Below are positions 46,715-59,872 of a stretch of DNA of 64,000 nt, piece after piece. The stretch is from Bacteroidales bacterium (GTDB taxonomy: Bacteria; Bacteroidota; Bacteroidia; Bacteroidales; WCHB1-69). The translations under genes were made by a program, and so were the position numbers. Location of the stretch: assembly GCA_024685175.1 (NCBI GenBank), contig JAIKWD010000007.1, positions 97,100 to 161,099 of the forward strand, given 5' to 3'. The notes beneath the pieces are model-generated. The model did not search any database. It was not told where the DNA came from and saw nothing but the letters and a program-made list of their open reading frames with translations. Numbering within the stretch: position 1 is the stretch's first letter; each line of letters begins with the position of its first letter.

Positions 46715-47848
46715 ATGGAAAACGCCAATAAAACACAAGAAAAGTTATCACCAGCGGTACTAGGCGAGACCAAGACCGAGAAGAAACGGAACATCATAAA
46801 AACCGTCGTCCAGTTCGTCGTCTTCGTCGGGTTGGGCGTGTTTTTCGTTTGGCTGTCATTGCGTTCCCTCAGCAAAGATGATTTCAACTCCATCTGGAAC
46901 GCCATGGCCACCATCAACAACCCGATGTGTTGGTTTGTCTTGGGTTGTTCTGCGCTCATGGCTATCTTGGCAGATGTCTGCCGCGCAGTCAGGGCTCGTC
47001 TGCTCTTGGAATCAATGGGCTACAAGCCCCGCAATTCGATGGTCTTTTATTCGGTGATGGTCTGTTACTTGGCAAATCTGGCCATTCCTCGCCTAGGTGA
47101 GATTCTGCGATGCTCGTTCCTGCAACGATTCGAGCGCGTGCCCTTCCAGAAGACTCTCGGCACTGTATTTACGGAAAGAGCCGTAGATATGATTTGTTGG
47201 ATAGTGTTGTTGTTTTTTGCCATCGGCATGAATCAAGGCGCGCTCACCAACGTCATCATCGACCATGGAACCACTCCTCCCACCACCATCAAGATGTGGA
47301 TGGAACAAAAGGGATTGTCACTGATTGGCAACTATTTCATTTACGTATTGTTAGGTCTTATACTCACCATTTGGCTGATTTTGCGCTTAACGCGTAAATG
47401 GTGGATCAAAAACAGGTTTTTCGCCAAGATCCACCAATTCTTCGCCGGCATTTGGCAAGGCATCATCTCCATCAAGGATCTGCCGCATCCTTGGCGTTAT
47501 GTGATCTGGACCGTTCTATTGTGGATTTTTTATTTCCTCGGCACCTATTTCGTGTTCGTGGCCATACCCTATCTGCGTCCATTGCCTCCGCAAGCAGCGT
47601 TTTGCGTGCTGGTGTTCGGCACCATTGCCTTTATGATCACGCAAGGCGGTCTGGGTTCCTATCCGCTCATCGCCGCCGGCATTGTCTATATGTACGGTAT
47701 CAACTACACTCAAGGTCTCGCCGCAGGCTGGATTGGCTGGATCCTGCAGACGGTCATCGTCTTAGTCTTGGGCTTTGCCTCCCTGATCTTGGCTGCTTTT
47801 TATCAAAGAAGAAATAAACCTACCGAAGAAAACGTCGTCAACCCATAA
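46715..47848 (+). CDS. Flippase-like (UPF0104) membrane protein
   Basis: MVCYLANLAIPRLGEILRCSFLQRFERVPFQKTLGTVFTERAVDMICW...FGTIAFMITQGGLGSYPLIAAGI. Confidence 0.87.
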   Translation: MENANKTQEKLSPAVLGETKTEKKRNIIKTVVQFVVFVGLGVFFVWLSLRSLSKDDFNSIWNAMATINNPMCWFVLGCSALMAILADVCRAVRARLLLESMGYKPRNSMVFYSVMVCYLANLAIPRLGEILRCSFLQRFERVPFQKTLGTVFTERAVDMICWIVLLFFAIGMNQGALTNVIIDHGTTPPTTIKMWMEQKGLSLIGNYFIYVLLGLILTIWLILRLTRKWWIKNRFFAKIHQFFAGIWQGIISIKDLPHPWRYVIWTVLLWIFYFLGTYFVFVAIPYLRPLPPQAAFCVLVFGTIAFMITQGGLGSYPLIAAGIVYMYGINYTQGLAAGWIGWILQTVIVLVLGFASLILAAFYQRRNKPTEENVVNP

Positions 47849-47851
47849 GTT

Positions 47852-48334
47852 ATGCCTTTTCTTGAACACATACGGAACAAAATCGTCGATGCCGACTTCT
47901 TCACCAAGTACGGAGAAGAGTTGCATCGCGGTCGTGTGGTCTTCACCAATGGCTGTTTCGACATCTTGCACAGCGGGCACGTCACCTATTTGGCACAGGC
48001 TCGGCAGATGGGCGACCTGCTGGTCGTGGGACTCAACAGCGATGCGTCCGTCCGTCGGCTGAAGGGCCAGGAACGCCCCGTCAACTCGCAGGACGCCCGC
48101 GCTTTGGTCTTGGCCGCCTTGGAGATTGTGGACTACGTGGCCATCTTCGACGAGGACACTCCTTACAACCTCATCGCGAAAGTGCAGCCCGACGTGCTGG
48201 TCAAGGGTGGTGACTATCAGGTAGACAACATCGTGGGGGCCGACATCGTGCGCGCCCGCGGGGGCAAAGTGCTCACCGTACCGCTCGTGCCTGGGTTCTC
48301 CACAACATCTATCATCGACAAGATTAATTCATAA
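47852..48334 (+). CDS. rfaE2: D-glycero-beta-D-manno-heptose 1-phosphate adenylyltransferase
   Basis: [78 protein letters not shown]. Confidence 0.93.
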   Translation: MPFLEHIRNKIVDADFFTKYGEELHRGRVVFTNGCFDILHSGHVTYLAQARQMGDLLVVGLNSDASVRRLKGQERPVNSQDARALVLAALEIVDYVAIFDEDTPYNLIAKVQPDVLVKGGDYQVDNIVGADIVRARGGKVLTVPLVPGFSTTSIIDKINS

Positions 48335-48339
48335 TCATT

Positions 48340-49281
48340 ATGCGGCGGTTTTGGTTCATATTATGGTGTATGTGCAGCGCCACTTTGATGGCACAGAATC
48401 TCGACGTGACCGAATATACACAAAACCTTATGCTCAGCGACACCACTCCTGTAGTTATTGACTCCACTGTTCGCATAAGCACTGCTTATCCCCTCATCAG
48501 CGAAACCTATCAAATACCGGCCTATGGACTGTACAACCGTTTCTGGGATGTCGAGAATCTCAGAAGCCGGGCCCTGGATATTCCCTTCTCCGACGACAGA
48601 CTGATGCTATTGCTTGTACAAGAAGGCAATCATCCTTTCCAGCTTCCATGCACCTATAATGAAATCACCCAGCATTACGGAAGTACAAAAAAAGGAGAGT
48701 TCCATCCGGGTGTTGATTTATCGGTAGAGTACCAAACATTGGTAAGGAGCTGCTTTGATGGCGTCGTGCGCATGGCCAAGCCATACGGCCCCTACGGGCT
48801 GATGGTGGTGGTACGCCATTACAACGGATTGGAAACGGTTTATGCACACCTGGACAAGTTATGTGTGCGTCCCGGCCAGATTGTCAATGCCGGCGACATC
48901 ATTGGCCAAGCTGGCAAAAGCGGCAAAGCGACGGACTGCACGCTGCACTTTGAGACCAGATTTATGAATGAGCATTTTAATCCTGAATTGATGATTGACT
49001 TTGATAACGAGATGCTTATCAAAAACTCGTTATCCCTCAGTTCCGACGATATACGCCCTGTTTCCGTCGATGACATGGGAGCTTCTCCCTCCGGAGGACG
49101 TACATCATCTTCCCCAAAAGTGACGAATCCTACCGATGCAGAGTATCATATAGTCCAAAAAGGGGAGAGTCTTTACCGAATTTCACTCGATTATCATACC
49201 ACAATAGAGCGTATTTTACAGTTGAACAACCTGGAAAATCCCGATAAAATATCTGAAGGACAGAAACTTAGAGTAAAATAA
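48340..49281 (+). CDS. M23 family metallopeptidase with C-terminal LysM domain
   Basis: [55 protein letters not shown]...[31 protein letters not shown]. Confidence 0.9.
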   Translation: MRRFWFILWCMCSATLMAQNLDVTEYTQNLMLSDTTPVVIDSTVRISTAYPLISETYQIPAYGLYNRFWDVENLRSRALDIPFSDDRLMLLLVQEGNHPFQLPCTYNEITQHYGSTKKGEFHPGVDLSVEYQTLVRSCFDGVVRMAKPYGPYGLMVVVRHYNGLETVYAHLDKLCVRPGQIVNAGDIIGQAGKSGKATDCTLHFETRFMNEHFNPELMIDFDNEMLIKNSLSLSSDDIRPVSVDDMGASPSGGRTSSSPKVTNPTDAEYHIVQKGESLYRISLDYHTTIERILQLNNLENPDKISEGQKLRVK

Positions 49282-49334
49282 AAGCCTTGTTGGAATATTT
49301 TTCCAACATCATGTGGTTTATATCAAAAAAAGTG

Positions 49335-49343
49335 TATTTTTGC
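49335..49343 (+). promoter_or_regulatory. -7 element for rpmE2
   Basis: TATTTTTGC 37 bp upstream of the ATG at 49380. Confidence 0.5.
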
Positions 49344-49379
49344 AGTCCAAAATTTTTAGGCAATAAAAACATTAAGACA

Positions 49380-49649
49380 ATGAAGAAAGATATCCATCCC
49401 AAAGAGTATAGAACTGTCGTATTTAAAGACATGTCAAATGATTATGCATTTTTGACAAAATCCACAGTTGCCACGAAGGACACGATCCAATGGGAAGACG
49501 GCAATGAATATCCGTTGGTCAAGTTGGAAATTTCCAACACTTCTCATCCGTTCTTCACCGGTAAGATGAAATTGGTGGACACCGCTGGTCGTGTGGACAA
49601 GTTCCGCAACAAATACGCCCGTCACTTGGAGGGAAACAAGACGAAATAA
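49380..49649 (+). CDS. rpmE2: Type B 50S ribosomal protein L31
   Basis: [30 protein letters not shown]...[36 protein letters not shown]. Confidence 0.95.
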   Translation: MKKDIHPKEYRTVVFKDMSNDYAFLTKSTVATKDTIQWEDGNEYPLVKLEISNTSHPFFTGKMKLVDTAGRVDKFRNKYARHLEGNKTK

Positions 49650-49660
49650 CATCCATAATA

Positions 49661-49760
49661 TTTTGTACTTTTGCTGACCTTTTTTGTACCTCAAGAAAGG
49701 TCAGTTTTTTTTTGTACTTTTGCTTACCTTTTTTGCAACCACGAAAGAGGTCGTTTTTTT
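49661..49760 (+). promoter_or_regulatory. Tandemly duplicated ~49-bp promoter/hairpin/T-tract module upstream of lon
   Basis: TTTTGTACTTTTGCTGACCTTTTTTGTACCTCAAGAAAGGTCAGTTTTT followed by TTTTGTACTTTTGCTTACCTTTTTTGCAACCACGAAAGAGGTCGTTTTTTT. Confidence 0.7.
49675..49713 (+). terminator. Candidate terminator between rpmE2 and lon
   Basis: CTGACCTTT...AAAGGTCAG stem followed by nine T. Confidence 0.6.
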
Positions 49761-49782
49761 ATATAAAACATTATATTCTAGT

Positions 49783-52215
<2,433 letters not shown>

Positions 52216-52268
52216 AGGCGCCATGTATTGTGCCTCATCATGAGGAAGAAATAACGCATTAACAATTT

Positions 52269-53333
52269 ATGGAAAGGTTTTTTCAATCGGCATTGACGGA
52301 GCGTGAGGGCATAGAGCAGCCTTCGCAGGTAAATCCGCATTTGGTCAAGCGCCAGCGGCGCAATCTGACGACGGACGACTACGTAAAAGGTATACTCGAC
52401 GGCAACAGGATGATTTTGAGCCGTGCCATCACGATGATCGAGAGTGCCAACCCCACGCACTTGGCCATCGCACAGGAGATCATCGAGCGTTGTCTCCCCC
52501 ACTCCGGCCGTTCAATGCGTATAGGCATCACCGGTGTGCCGGGCGTGGGCAAGAGCACCTTCATCGAGGCCTTCGGCAAGATGCTGACCTCGCAAGGGCA
52601 CAAGGTGGCCGTGTTGGCCATCGACCCCAGCAGCGAGCGCACCAAGGGCAGCATTCTCGGCGACAAGACGAGAATGGAGGCCCTCTCGGTCGACCCGGAC
52701 GCCTTCATCCGCCCTTCGCCCTCCGGCAGCACCCTCGGCGGCGTGGCCCGCAAAACCCGCGAGACCATCGTGCTCTGCGAGGCCGCCGGCTTTGACGTCA
52801 TCCTCGTGGAGACCGTCGGCGTGGGCCAGTCCGAGACCGTGGTCAAGTCGATGGTCGACTTCTTCCTCCTGCTTATGCTGGCTGGCGCCGGCGACGAACT
52901 GCAGGGCATCAAACGCGGCATTATGGAGATGGCCGACGGCCTGGTCATCAACAAGGCCGACGGCGACAACAAGTCGAAGGCCGTCGGCGCCCAAGCACAA
53001 TACCGCGCCGCCCTCAAGCTCTTCCCCAAGAACGAGAACAACTGGACCGTGCCCGTCGAAGTCTGCTCCGCCCTCGAAGGCTTCGCCATCGACAAGGTCT
53101 GGAATATGATCAAACAATACGAGGCCCTTACCAAAGACAACGGCTACTTCGAGAAGAACCGTACCGAGCAGAATATCAACATCTTCTACAACTGGATCAA
53201 CTTCACGTTGCAGAACGACTTCTACAACAACGAGGAAAAGGCCGCAGAGATAGAGCGCCTGCTGCCGCTCATCCGCGAAAAACGGATTTCACCCTATATG
53301 GCCGCAAACAGAGTGATTAGGGATGGGGAATAA
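52269..53333 (+). CDS. meaB: Methylmalonyl-CoA mutase-associated GTPase
   Basis: [58 protein letters not shown]...[53 protein letters not shown]. Confidence 0.94.
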   Translation: MERFFQSALTEREGIEQPSQVNPHLVKRQRRNLTTDDYVKGILDGNRMILSRAITMIESANPTHLAIAQEIIERCLPHSGRSMRIGITGVPGVGKSTFIEAFGKMLTSQGHKVAVLAIDPSSERTKGSILGDKTRMEALSVDPDAFIRPSPSGSTLGGVARKTRETIVLCEAAGFDVILVETVGVGQSETVVKSMVDFFLLLMLAGAGDELQGIKRGIMEMADGLVINKADGDNKSKAVGAQAQYRAALKLFPKNENNWTVPVEVCSALEGFAIDKVWNMIKQYEALTKDNGYFEKNRTEQNINIFYNWINFTLQNDFYNNEEKAAEIERLLPLIREKRISPYMAANRVIRDGE

Positions 53334-53366
53334 GAAATGGGGAAATTGCCCATTCCACATTTCTCA

Positions 53367-54470
53367 TTATAAATTCTCAAATACAATCAGCGCTGAAGCG
53401 AAGGCGAAAAACAGGTTGTAACCGCCACAGACCCCGTCCATATCCAACATTTCCCCCATGACATATATGCCCGGACATCTTTTCAAAGCGAAATGGTCGT
53501 CCACCTCAGCAATGTCGATGCCTCCGTGGCAGACCTGCGCGAAGGCCAAGTCATAGGGCTCGTCAATCTCCAATCTGAATTTCTTGACGTCGAACGGCCT
53601 CTGTTCGTATAGATCGTTCAACTGCGGATGCAAAAGCCCTTTCAGTGAATGATATTTTGCAAGATGTTGATTTACATCGTAATCTTCATCTTGGTAGAGA
53701 AAATTCAACTCAATGGAACAATTTTGCTTGTCGTCCAATCGGTTGTAGTATGCTGACAGATTCAGGATGACGATGCCGGAGATGCCATCGTCCTTGAAGG
53801 TCACCTCGCCGGGTTCGCGATGGACCAGCGTGTCGCCATGGTAAAGCGAAGCGATCACGTGGACGCGGCAGCCCGAGAGGATTTTAGGATAATCCTTGAT
53901 CTTGAAGCCGACTAAGGATGGTTGCAGATTATTGATTTTCAATCCTAAAGAATCCAGATAAGCATTATAGTGCTTGCGGTTTTGGAGTATCATATTGGCC
54001 GTCGTTCCCGAGGCGAACACGATATGGTCAAACGGCACTGGACAATCGTCCACGTACCAGAAGCCGTCTTTTTGCGCCACGCGTTTCACTTCGTGTTCCG
54101 TTTCGAGATGAACGTTCGGCGCAAGATTATCGCACAATATGTCGACCACGGTGCGAGAGAACTGCGACATTGGATAGACGCGTCCCTCTTCGTCCGTAAT
54201 CATCCGCAAGCCCACCCGTTCGAACTCTTGTCGCAGAATATCAGGGGTCACCTTTTGAAGCAGGTGTCGGGCGAAATCGGGATGGTTGTAGCCTTCAGGA
54301 GTGATGTTGTCGTTGAAGATATTGGCCTTGCCGCCGCCGGAAGCGCGCAGTTTGGTGCCCACATTCTTGCTTTTCTCGAACACGAACACCTGCAGGCGGT
54401 CATCGCCCGAACATTGTTTGGCGAGAAACAGTCCGGAAGCGCCGGCCCCGATGATGGCGATGTGTTTCAT
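53367..54470 (-). CDS. HI0933/BaiN-like NAD(P)/FAD-dependent oxidoreductase
   Basis: IAIIGAGASGLFLAKQCSGDDRLQVFVFEKSKNVGTKLRASGGGKANIFN...GEMLDMDGVCGGYNLFFAFASA. Confidence 0.9.
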   Translation of the reverse strand: MKHIAIIGAGASGLFLAKQCSGDDRLQVFVFEKSKNVGTKLRASGGGKANIFNDNITPEGYNHPDFARHLLQKVTPDILRQEFERVGLRMITDEEGRVYPMSQFSRTVVDILCDNLAPNVHLETEHEVKRVAQKDGFWYVDDCPVPFDHIVFASGTTANMILQNRKHYNAYLDSLGLKINNLQPSLVGFKIKDYPKILSGCRVHVIASLYHGDTLVHREPGEVTFKDDGISGIVILNLSAYYNRLDDKQNCSIELNFLYQDEDYDVNQHLAKYHSLKGLLHPQLNDLYEQRPFDVKKFRLEIDEPYDLAFAQVCHGGIDIAEVDDHFALKRCPGIYVMGEMLDMDGVCGGYNLFFAFASALIVFENL

Positions 54471-54476
54471 AGGCGA

Positions 54477-55283
54477 TTATTTCAAAAATCTCATTACCGT
54501 CTGCTGTAGTTCGGGAAAGAGTTGCTGTCCCGCCACTACGATCTCGCCGCCAAAGAGCCAGTTGTCGCCACCCGAGAAGTCGGACACGACACCACCTGCC
54601 ATCTGGGCGATGAAAGCGCCGGCGGCCACGTCATAGGGTTTCATACCATATTCAAAATAGCCATCGCACCGGCCGCAGGCCACATAGACCACATCCGTGG
54701 CCGCCGAACCCAGCCGACGCAAGCCGTGGGTATGTTCCATCGACCACTCCATCAAAGACATAAAAGGTTTCAAGATGGAGAAATCCGAATAGGGGAAACC
54801 CGTGGCCAAGAGAGAGGCATTCAAGTTAGGGCAGTCCGTAACGTGAATGGGTCGGCCGTTCAGATAGGCCTTTCCGCCCTTGTAGGCGTAGAAGCACTCG
54901 TCGCGCCATATTTCATACACCACGCCGACGACCATATCATCATCTTCCTTCAACGCGATACTGATGGCCGTGGGCGGCAGGCCGTGGATGAAGTTCGTGG
55001 TCCCGTCCAAGGGGTCCACTATCCAATTATAATGCTCTGCAAGAAACGATTCCGTCCCTTCTTCGGCGATAAAGCCGGCATCGGGCACCAACTCTTTCAA
55101 CCGGGTCACGATGGTTTGCTCCGACTGCTTGTCGAACTGCGTCACATAGTCGTGCACGCCTTTGGCCGACTTGCTGATGGTGTTGAGTCGCTGGCGTTCG
55201 CTGCAGAGCCATACGCCCACGTGACGGGCCAGCAGGACGACCTCTTCGCATATATGTTGATAGTCCATATCCTTATTTTTCAT
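54477..55283 (-). CDS. Inositol monophosphatase family protein
   Basis: FIAEEGTESF...WIVDPLDGTTNFIHGLPPTAISIAL...LRRLGSAATDVVYVACGRCDGYFEYGMKPYDVAAGAFIAQMAGG. Confidence 0.93.
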   Translation of the reverse strand: MKNKDMDYQHICEEVVLLARHVGVWLCSERQRLNTISKSAKGVHDYVTQFDKQSEQTIVTRLKELVPDAGFIAEEGTESFLAEHYNWIVDPLDGTTNFIHGLPPTAISIALKEDDDMVVGVVYEIWRDECFYAYKGGKAYLNGRPIHVTDCPNLNASLLATGFPYSDFSILKPFMSLMEWSMEHTHGLRRLGSAATDVVYVACGRCDGYFEYGMKPYDVAAGAFIAQMAGGVVSDFSGGDNWLFGGEIVVAGQQLFPELQQTVMRFLK

Positions 55284-55842
55284 TCAAGAAATCTCTCACC
55301 AAGTCGATCATCTCTTGCTGAGCGGTTTGCAAGTCATCGTTTAACACAATCTTGTCAAACTGGTTGGAGAAGGAAATCTCGTATTCGGCTTTGTCAAGGC
55401 GTTTCTTCAACGACTCGGGGGTCTCGGTGCCACGTTTACGAAGCCTATTTTCGAGTTCCTCCATCGCCGGGGGTTCGATAAAGACAGCCAGGGCCTTGTC
55501 GCCGTAGAACTCCTTGATATTGAGTCCGCCGAGCACATCCACATCGAAGATGACAGTTTGGCCTTCATTCCAGATACGTTCCACCTCACTTTTGAGGGAG
55601 CCGTAGTATTGGTCTTTGTAGACCTCTTGCCATTCGAGGAACTCATCGTTGGCCAGGCGATCCTTAAATTGTTCAGGGGTAATGAAATAGTAGTCTTTCC
55701 CATCTATTTCATAATCGCGTTTCTTGCGGGTGGTGGCGGAGATGGAGAACTTGAGTTCCGGCACGGCCTTGAGCAGGTGTTGCACGATGGAGGTCTTGCC
55801 AGCGCCCGAGGGGGCGGAAACGATGATCACTTTTCCTTCCAT
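55273..55842 (-). CDS. gmk: Guanylate kinase
   Basis: KVIIVSAPSGAGKTSIVQHLLKAVPELKFSISATTRKKRDYEIDGKDYYFITPEQFKDRL. Confidence 0.95.
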   Translation of the reverse strand: MEGKVIIVSAPSGAGKTSIVQHLLKAVPELKFSISATTRKKRDYEIDGKDYYFITPEQFKDRLANDEFLEWQEVYKDQYYGSLKSEVERIWNEGQTVIFDVDVLGGLNIKEFYGDKALAVFIEPPAMEELENRLRKRGTETPESLKKRLDKAEYEISFSNQFDKIVLNDDLQTAQQEMIDLVRDFLNEK

Positions 55843-55860
55843 AATCAAGTTTTTATGGGT

Positions 55861-55890
55861 GCAAAGATACCGCTTTTTTTGTACTTTTGC
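55861..55890. promoter_or_regulatory. Interlocked divergent -7 elements (minus GCAAAGATA, plus TACTTTTGC)
   Basis: GCAAAGATA-N12-TACTTTTGC between gmk and mutS. Confidence 0.6.
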
Positions 55891-55907
55891 TCTTCCAAAA
55901 AAGAACT

Positions 55908-58511
55908 ATGGAAAAGTCGGCAGAAACCCCATTGATGAAGCAATACAACCGCTTCAAGGCACAGCATCCGGACGCAATCTTGTTGTTTCGGGTCGGTGAC
56001 TTTTATGAGACGTATGGGGCGGATGCCATTACCTCGTCAAAAGTGTTGGGCATCACGTTGACCAAGCACGGCAAGGGCCTCACGCAGACAGAGTTAGCGG
56101 GTTTCCCGCATCATGCGCTGGACGTGTACCTACCCAAGTTGGTGCGCGCGGGCCTGCGCGTGGCCATCTGCGAGCAGTTGGAAGACCCCAAGCTGACCAA
56201 GACCCTCGTCAAACGCGGCATCACCGAGATGGTAACCCCGGGCGTGTCGGTCAACGACAAAGTGCTCGAACAACGCGAGAACAACTTCCTCGCCGCCATC
56301 CAGTTCACCGAGAAGATCTGCGGCATCGCATTCGTGGACATCTCCACCGGTGAGTTCTACGTGGCCGAAGGCGACTACGACTACATCGACAAGCTTTTCC
56401 AGAACTTCAAACCATCGGAACTGGTCATCCAAAAGGGCAAATCGGCCGCCTTCCGCGAACACTTCGGGGAGAAGATGCTGCTTTCCACCCTGGATGACTG
56501 GGTCTTTGCACCAGACTTCGCTAACGAACTATTAACCAAACATTTCCAAACCACCTCCTTAAAGGGTTTCGGGGTGGACAACCTGCCCAGCGGCATCATC
56601 GCCGCCGGTGCCGCGCTGCATTATCTATACGAGACACAGAACCACCGCATACAACACATCAACAAGATCAACCGCATCGAAGAGGAGCACTACGTGTGGC
56701 TCGACCGCTTCACCATCCGCAATCTGGAACTGGTGCAGTCGCCCAACGAAAACGCCGTGACGCTGTTGCAGGTGCTCGACCAGACGCAGACGCCGATGGG
56801 TTCTAGAATGCTCCGCAAATGGATGCTTATGCCGCTGAAAGAGAAGGTCTTGATTGACGAGCGTCTCTCCGTTGTGGACTATTTCATCCAGCACGAGCAA
56901 CTCTCCGACGACATCCTCGGCACGCTCAAGCGGATGGGCGACTTGGAACGGATGGTGTCCAAGATTGCCACGGGCAAGATCAACCCGCGGGAAATTCTGC
57001 AGTTGGGACGTGCCTTACGGGCCATCGAGAAGATGCAGGAATTCTGCAAGACGGCGGACCATCCCGCCTTGGCCAAGATTGCCGAGCAGTTCAACCCCTG
57101 CCTATCGGTATGCGCCCGCATCGAGAAAGAGATCCAAGACGACCCACCCGTGGTGGTGAGCAAAGGCGGCATCTTCAACCGTGGCGTGGACCAGGAACTG
57201 GACGACCTCTTCGCCTTGGCCACCAACAGCAAGGAGGTCTTGGCCGAAATCCAACATCGTGAATCGGAACGCACGGGCATTCCCTCGCTCAAAATCGGCT
57301 TCAACAATGTATTCGGCTATTATTTGGAGGTCACCAACACCCACAAGGACAAAGTGCCACCCGAGTGGACACGCAAGCAGACGCTCACCAACGGGGAACG
57401 ATACATCACGGAAGAACTCAAGATGCTGGAGTCCAAGATATTGGGTGCCCAAGACCGTATGCTTGAAATCGAGGCCCGCCTCTACAACGAGTTGCTCGTC
57501 AGTCTGCTCGAATACATCACCCTAATCCAAGTGGACGCCCGCTTGGCGGCAAGACTGGACGTGTTGTTGTGTTTTGCCTACGTCTCCAAAGACAACAACT
57601 ACGCCAAGCCTAAAATCAACGAAGGCACGTCCCTCAAGATCAAGGAGGGGCGCCATCCCGTCATCGAGAAACAACTGCCTCCTGGCGAGCCGTATATCGC
57701 CAACGACATCTATCTGGATAACGACAAGCAGCAGATCATCATCATCACGGGACCCAACATGTCGGGTAAGTCGGCGTTGTTGCGCCAGACCGCCCTCATT
57801 GTTTTGATGGCCCAAATGGGCTGTTTCGTTCCCGCCAGAAGTGCCGACATCGGCATCGTGGACAAGGTTTTCACCCGTGTCGGCGCCTCCGACAACATCT
57901 CCACCGGCGAGTCCACTTTTATGGTGGAGATGAACGAGACGGCCAGCATTTTGAACAACATATCCAATAGAAGCCTGATCCTGCTGGATGAAATCGGTCG
58001 AGGGACAAGCACTTACGATGGTGTGTCCATCGCCTGGTCCATTGCCGAATACCTGCACGAAAACCCGTACCATCGTGCCAAGGTGCTCTTCGCCACGCAC
58101 TATCACGAGTTGAACGACATGGCGGCGCAATTCCACCGCATCAAGAACTATCATGTCTCCGTGAAGGAAATTGACAATAAGGTCTTCTTTATGAGAAAGT
58201 TGGAACCCGGTGGAAGCGAGCACAGTTTTGGTATTCATGTAGCCCGCATGGCCGGTATGCCCGCGCAGGTACTCAAGCGCGCCAACGAAATCCTGAAACA
58301 GCTGGAAACCTCCCGCGACAAGGCCAACGGCGACAAGAGTCTCATTGAGAAATCCACGCCGGGCTACCAGCTCAGCTTCATCAACCTGGACGATCCGCTG
58401 TTATTGGAGGTGAAGGATGTGATAGTGGGACTGAACATCAACAGCCTTACGCCCGTGGAAGCCCTCATGAAGTTGAACGAGATCCAGCAGCTGCTGACGG
58501 GAAAGAAGTAG
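55908..58511 (+). CDS. mutS: DNA mismatch repair protein MutS
   Basis: [35 protein letters not shown]...[32 protein letters not shown]...[18 protein letters not shown]. Confidence 0.96.
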   Translation: MEKSAETPLMKQYNRFKAQHPDAILLFRVGDFYETYGADAITSSKVLGITLTKHGKGLTQTELAGFPHHALDVYLPKLVRAGLRVAICEQLEDPKLTKTLVKRGITEMVTPGVSVNDKVLEQRENNFLAAIQFTEKICGIAFVDISTGEFYVAEGDYDYIDKLFQNFKPSELVIQKGKSAAFREHFGEKMLLSTLDDWVFAPDFANELLTKHFQTTSLKGFGVDNLPSGIIAAGAALHYLYETQNHRIQHINKINRIEEEHYVWLDRFTIRNLELVQSPNENAVTLLQVLDQTQTPMGSRMLRKWMLMPLKEKVLIDERLSVVDYFIQHEQLSDDILGTLKRMGDLERMVSKIATGKINPREILQLGRALRAIEKMQEFCKTADHPALAKIAEQFNPCLSVCARIEKEIQDDPPVVVSKGGIFNRGVDQELDDLFALATNSKEVLAEIQHRESERTGIPSLKIGFNNVFGYYLEVTNTHKDKVPPEWTRKQTLTNGERYITEELKMLESKILGAQDRMLEIEARLYNELLVSLLEYITLIQVDARLAARLDVLLCFAYVSKDNNYAKPKINEGTSLKIKEGRHPVIEKQLPPGEPYIANDIYLDNDKQQIIIITGPNMSGKSALLRQTALIVLMAQMGCFVPARSADIGIVDKVFTRVGASDNISTGESTFMVEMNETASILNNISNRSLILLDEIGRGTSTYDGVSIAWSIAEYLHENPYHRAKVLFATHYHELNDMAAQFHRIKNYHVSVKEIDNKVFFMRKLEPGGSEHSFGIHVARMAGMPAQVLKRANEILKQLETSRDKANGDKSLIEKSTPGYQLSFINLDDPLLLEVKDVIVGLNINSLTPVEALMKLNEIQQLLTGKK

Positions 58512-58513
58512 TA

Positions 58514-58604
58514 GCGTGCTTCCGGCACGCAGGATACCTGTAGTAGCACGGCGAAGAGCTCCACAATACGTGCGGGGATACTGGAATGACGTGTCTGCGA
58601 CACG
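58514..58604. repeat. Pair of short GC-rich palindromes downstream of mutS
   Basis: GCGTGC-TTCCG-GCACGC (58514-58530) and CGTGTC-TGC-GACACG (58590-58604). Confidence 0.55.
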
Positions 58605-58676
58605 GACAGCGTCAAGTCGAACATGAAGTCACTCTTGAGCAGATGGACTTATCGATAATCTCGAGCAGTTCATCCA

Positions 58677-59066
58677 TTAGAAATATTTCTCTAACCAGTC
58701 TGCTTGCTCCTGATTTAATCTTTTGGGTCTTTGAATATGACGGCTTATACCATGTTCTTCCAATTCCTGACGATTGAGGTGCTTGCCTGTATATACTGGG
58801 GATATGTTTTGAAACTTGAAACAATCGTTATCAGGTTTGAATTCTTTCCAATATTTTTCATCGTCACGAGTGCTGTGTATATCAATAACCTTCATCCTAT
58901 ACATTACACGATCGTGAATTTTATCCGAGATAAAAAGATACACAATATCGCCCACCTCCATATTCTTTATACTCCGCTTCCACCAATAACAACATCCAAG
59001 ATCTTGGATACACTGGATATGGTCAAACTCGCCGTTTTCCTTTGCAATAAAAAAGTAACTATTCAT
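58677..59066 (-). CDS. EVE/PUA-like domain protein
   Basis: SYFFIAKENGEFDHIQCIQDLGCCYWWKRSIKNMEVGDIVYLFISDKIHDRVMYRMKVIDI, reminiscent of EVE-domain folds. Confidence 0.5.
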   Translation of the reverse strand: MNSYFFIAKENGEFDHIQCIQDLGCCYWWKRSIKNMEVGDIVYLFISDKIHDRVMYRMKVIDIHSTRDDEKYWKEFKPDNDCFKFQNISPVYTGKHLNRQELEEHGISRHIQRPKRLNQEQADWLEKYF

Positions 59067-59109
59067 AAATATAGAATTACCGTATAATGTCTAATTTGCT
59101 AAAACACCA

Positions 59110-59520
59110 TTATAAAACTGTTATTAATGCCACAATTATACCACACACTATTTCTATTATTGTTATTATCATAAAAAACTTAATCATTTTACGCAACACT
59201 TCTAATTTATCGAGAACAGCGTTGCGGAAGAGTTTATTTTGTGATTCTTCCGAATCTAAATTGGGACAATACTTACAAATTAGTGAATATTCTTCATCTG
59301 TTATATCCAATGCTTTTTTTTCTCCTGTATATCGATAATATCCTTTATCATCTTTCAAGTTATATCCCATTTCTATAGAATCTTTATCGCGCCAAGGACT
59401 GTATTCTTTTTTTGCATCTTTAACATACTCACATAAACCCAACTGTATCAAATGGTTTTCCTGCTCTTTTTTTTGCCTTTCAATTTGCTTTTGGATAAAT
59501 TCTTCAACTTGTGGATTCAT
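59110..59520 (-). CDS. Hypothetical protein, charged N-terminus and single C-terminal TM helix
   Basis: MNPQVEEFIQKQIERQKKEQENHLIQLGLCEYVKDAKKEYSPWRDKDSIE...EVLRKMIKFFMIITIIEIVCGIIVALITVL; in-frame upstream extension to GTG 59667. Confidence 0.6.
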   Translation of the reverse strand: MNPQVEEFIQKQIERQKKEQENHLIQLGLCEYVKDAKKEYSPWRDKDSIEMGYNLKDDKGYYRYTGEKKALDITDEEYSLICKYCPNLDSEESQNKLFRNAVLDKLEVLRKMIKFFMIITIIEIVCGIIVALITVL

Positions 59521-59673
59521 AACATTCTCCGCCGTTTTTCCTGTCGGCACGTCAGGTTTGTTTATACCTACTCTGAAAATGCGGTTTTCGGCACACCCGC
59601 CATCTGAACAGGATGCTTTGTTAAAATAAGAGCATAAAGAAAGGCATGAATCCTTTCGTTTAACCACTTATTT

Positions 59674-59794
59674 CTATCGCTGGTGTCTGGAAATACCATT
59701 GTGCAAATAAGGGAACGAATAATTCACGCCTAAAACGTGAACTCTCATCTTCTTATTCTCGCACATTTGCAATGTTTTCCAGACTTTGCGATAG
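59674..59794 (-). ncRNA. Candidate structured RNA leader: extended rod of six nested helices
   Basis: Nested pairings (plus coordinates): 674-679/789-794, 686-693/776-783, 697-701/770-774, 704-708/765-769, 717-722/753-758, 723-728/736-741 (prefix 59). Lies between a minus-strand -7 element and the minus-strand ORF. Confidence 0.6.
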
Positions 59795-59872
59795 GAGAAC
59801 AAGAGCGTCAAGCTCAATATGTCTAATAAAAACCGTCAACCATACAGCAACAACGCCTTTGGATTAACGAGG

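Noticed and set aside
46715-48334. Flippase-like protein plus rfaE2 as a new heptose exporter
   Set aside because: UPF0104-type proteins are widespread and the neighbourhood of lon/rpmE2 looks like ordinary core genome.
52269-53333. MeaB as evidence of a linked methylmalonyl-CoA pathway system
   Set aside because: No mutase or epimerase gene in the window; MeaB is commonly unlinked, so nothing unusual can be claimed.
57522-58238. 238-aa minus-strand ORF inside mutS, and similar antisense ORFs (28249..28914, 42528..43253, 16278..16901)
   Set aside because: Same composition effect; no start/RBS support and no domain similarity.
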